This document shows, piece after piece, positions 62,975 through 64,000 of a stretch of 64,000 nucleotides of DNA (its first letter is position 1; each line of letters begins with the position of its first letter). The stretch is from NCBI RefSeq assembly GCF_003589595.1, contig NW_020653851.1:23470677-23534676 (forward strand). Reading direction: 5' to 3'. A program made the position numbers and the translations under genes. The DNA is from Hyposmocoma kahamanoa. Lineage: Eukaryota > Arthropoda > Insecta > Lepidoptera > Cosmopterigidae. The notes below the pieces were generated by a model. That model ran no database searches, was not told the DNA's origin, and worked only from the letters and a program-made list of their open reading frames with translations.

Positions 62975-63332
62975 ATTATTGTTTATTCAATCATCATTAT
63001 TTTCAGCTATTATCATCTCATTTCCTTTCATAATTTCCATCCTTCATTGGTTAGATTTACTTATAAATATACTACCTATCCTATCCTATTGATCACCTTT
63101 CCAAAATTCCGTTTGCTTTTATTTTTATTCCGCGATTTCCTTTCCCCGTTTTTAATTTCATATTAATATCCATAAACCCAACCAAAGTTCCACAACAACA
63201 ACTGCCACGCTGAAATCTCAAGAAGCTAGAAAATATCAATTTGGAAGAATTATCAAAAATTTGCAACTCAGTGGAAATTGCATATGGCCAAAGGCTGGAC
63301 GCCATAGTGCCAAAATATAAGAGAAAGAAAAA
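62975..63332 (+). other. LINE 3' UTR and A-tail
   Basis: Non-coding, C/T-rich at first (CCTATCCTATCCTATTG), ending GGACGCCATAGTGCCAAAAT, ATAAGAGAAAG and then the A-run. ATATAAG-type sequence rather than a perfect AATAAA precedes the tail. Confidence 0.75.
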
Positions 63333-63344
63333 AAAAAAATATGA
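63333..63344. repeat. Likely LINE target duplication, right copy
   Basis: AAAAAAATATGA matching 57571-57582, merged with the A-tail. Confidence 0.6.
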
Positions 63345-63844
63345 TTTTTTTTAAAATAAATTCAATTTTTTACGTAAAAGGAAATTACAATTAAATTTAA
63401 AAATACACACAACAATATTTAATTGATTATAATTATTATAGTAATATTTAAATTATTAGACTAAAGCGTGATGGTTACTTAAGTACGATGTACTGGAGCT
63501 TTGAGAGGAACTTGTAACAGAACATCACGTTAAATATGTTTTTCTTCACTCAGCGCTTTGCAGAATATTTTCATATTATTTATTGGATTTGAACCAGATG
63601 TAGAACCGGGTCTATTTCTAATTGGAGATAGGCCGCAGCTAAAGCCGTATCGACAAATGCGATGGCGAAATTAATAATGGGCCGCTGAGAGCGATAGCGC
63701 GCGCGAATCGATCATACGCCGCATGCGCACCTGCTTGTTTACTTTTTAACTTAAACATCTAGATGACTAGTAAACTGAATGAATAAGTTTTTTTGTGCAA
63801 AAACACTTGTTCGTACGAATACATCTTCAACATAAATGTTTGTA
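63345..63844. other. No recognisable gene; CpG-rich spot
   Basis: 63680-63735 (GAGCGATAGCGCGCGCGAAT, CATACGCCGCATGCGCACCT) is CpG-rich. No frame or repeat assigned. Confidence 0.45.
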
Positions 63845-63930
63845 CTTAGAATAATAACGCATAGAAGGATAGTTTCATATCAAACGAACTGTCACAAGTG
63901 AGGCAAAAACCAAATTCATGTAGGCGTAAG
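63845..63930 (-). mobile_element. THAP-MITE terminal fragment
   Basis: CTTAGAATAATAACGCATAG, AGTTTCATATCAAACGAACT, GTCACAAGTGAGGCAAAAAC and TTCATGTAGG match one end of the family. It breaks off after 80 bp, and the other end may lie elsewhere or be deleted. Confidence 0.8.
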
Positions 63931-64000
63931 CAACTTGTAACTACGCTCGTCGGCACGCACACAAATATACAAATAATGATGCCATGGAATAACATTTCCC

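Larger units (their letters stand above)
57583..63332 (+). mobile_element. Full-length I/Nimb-like non-LTR retrotransposon
   Basis: About 5.75 kb: 195-bp 5' UTR, ORF1, ORF2 overlapping by 68 bp in the +1 frame, about 350 bp 3' UTR and a 12-A tail. Both frames are intact. An RNase H domain in ORF2 places it with I-group elements (I, Nimb, Outcast or similar) rather than Jockey or RTE. The exact family was not determined. Confidence 0.9.

Noticed and set aside
1..64000. CRISPR array, bacterial operons or phage genes
   Set aside because: No regularly spaced identical repeats and no prokaryote-like gene packing. The content is eukaryotic transposable elements.

Overview
The window looks like a TE-saturated, gene-poor piece of an insect nuclear genome, most likely a moth or butterfly. 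This is inferred from the AT-rich base composition, the dense mix of short tRNA-derived SINEs, LINE tails ending in short microsatellites, a mariner element, and 3'-end repeats of types familiar from Lepidoptera. No host protein-coding gene could be recognised. The only long, well-formed reading frames belong to mobile elements, so the window is probably intergenic, intronic or heterochromatic DNA.

Two elements look potentially autonomous. A mariner (10803-12080) has perfect 23-bp terminal inverted repeats, TA flanks and an uninterrupted 339-aa D,D34D transposase. A full-length non-LTR retrotransposon (57583 to about 63332) has ORF1 with three zinc knuckles, and an overlapping ORF2 with endonuclease, reverse transcriptase and RNase H domains whose key residues are all visible. 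It has an A-tail and a likely 12-bp target duplication. Degraded or 5'-truncated LINE pieces of at least four kinds are scattered throughout (139-337, 4413-5683, 14985-15540, 16760-17160, 28665-29060, 42570-42865, 44720-46047, 47041-48030, 48655-49387, 49440-49816, 52695-53260).

Nonautonomous elements dominate. (1) A family called Rep1 here, about 300 bp with an A-rich end, has more than 25 copies or fragments. (2) SINE-A, tRNA-derived, has eight copies. Further tRNA-related SINEs are called SINE-B, -C and -D. (3) There are three MITE families with 8-bp target duplications. One carries a THAP-like initiator exon, which points to the P-element superfamily. A second has 31-bp TIRs and three copies with perfect 8-bp duplications (28368, 36264, 49817). 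The third has copies at 29637 and 56243. (4) An unusual 0.67-kb element (6935-7605) is built of opposing arrays of TATAAC-containing units of about 16 nt. (5) There are hairpin ('snap-back') elements, including one with 70-bp arms at 46089-46249.

Many insertions are nested, and the breaks and duplications give a relative order of events: a LINE inside a THAP-MITE inside a hairpin element (4150-5940), the THAP-MITE inside SINE-A (13475-14000), SINE-B inside SINE-A (34520-35230), an 8-bp-TSD MITE inside Rep1 (55970-56577), and a 31-bp-TIR MITE inside a LINE (49440-50114). A GC-rich patch with a possible splice donor at 40860-41045, and a GC-rich patch followed by a TATA-like box at 48418-48520, are the only weak hints of host promoters or first exons.
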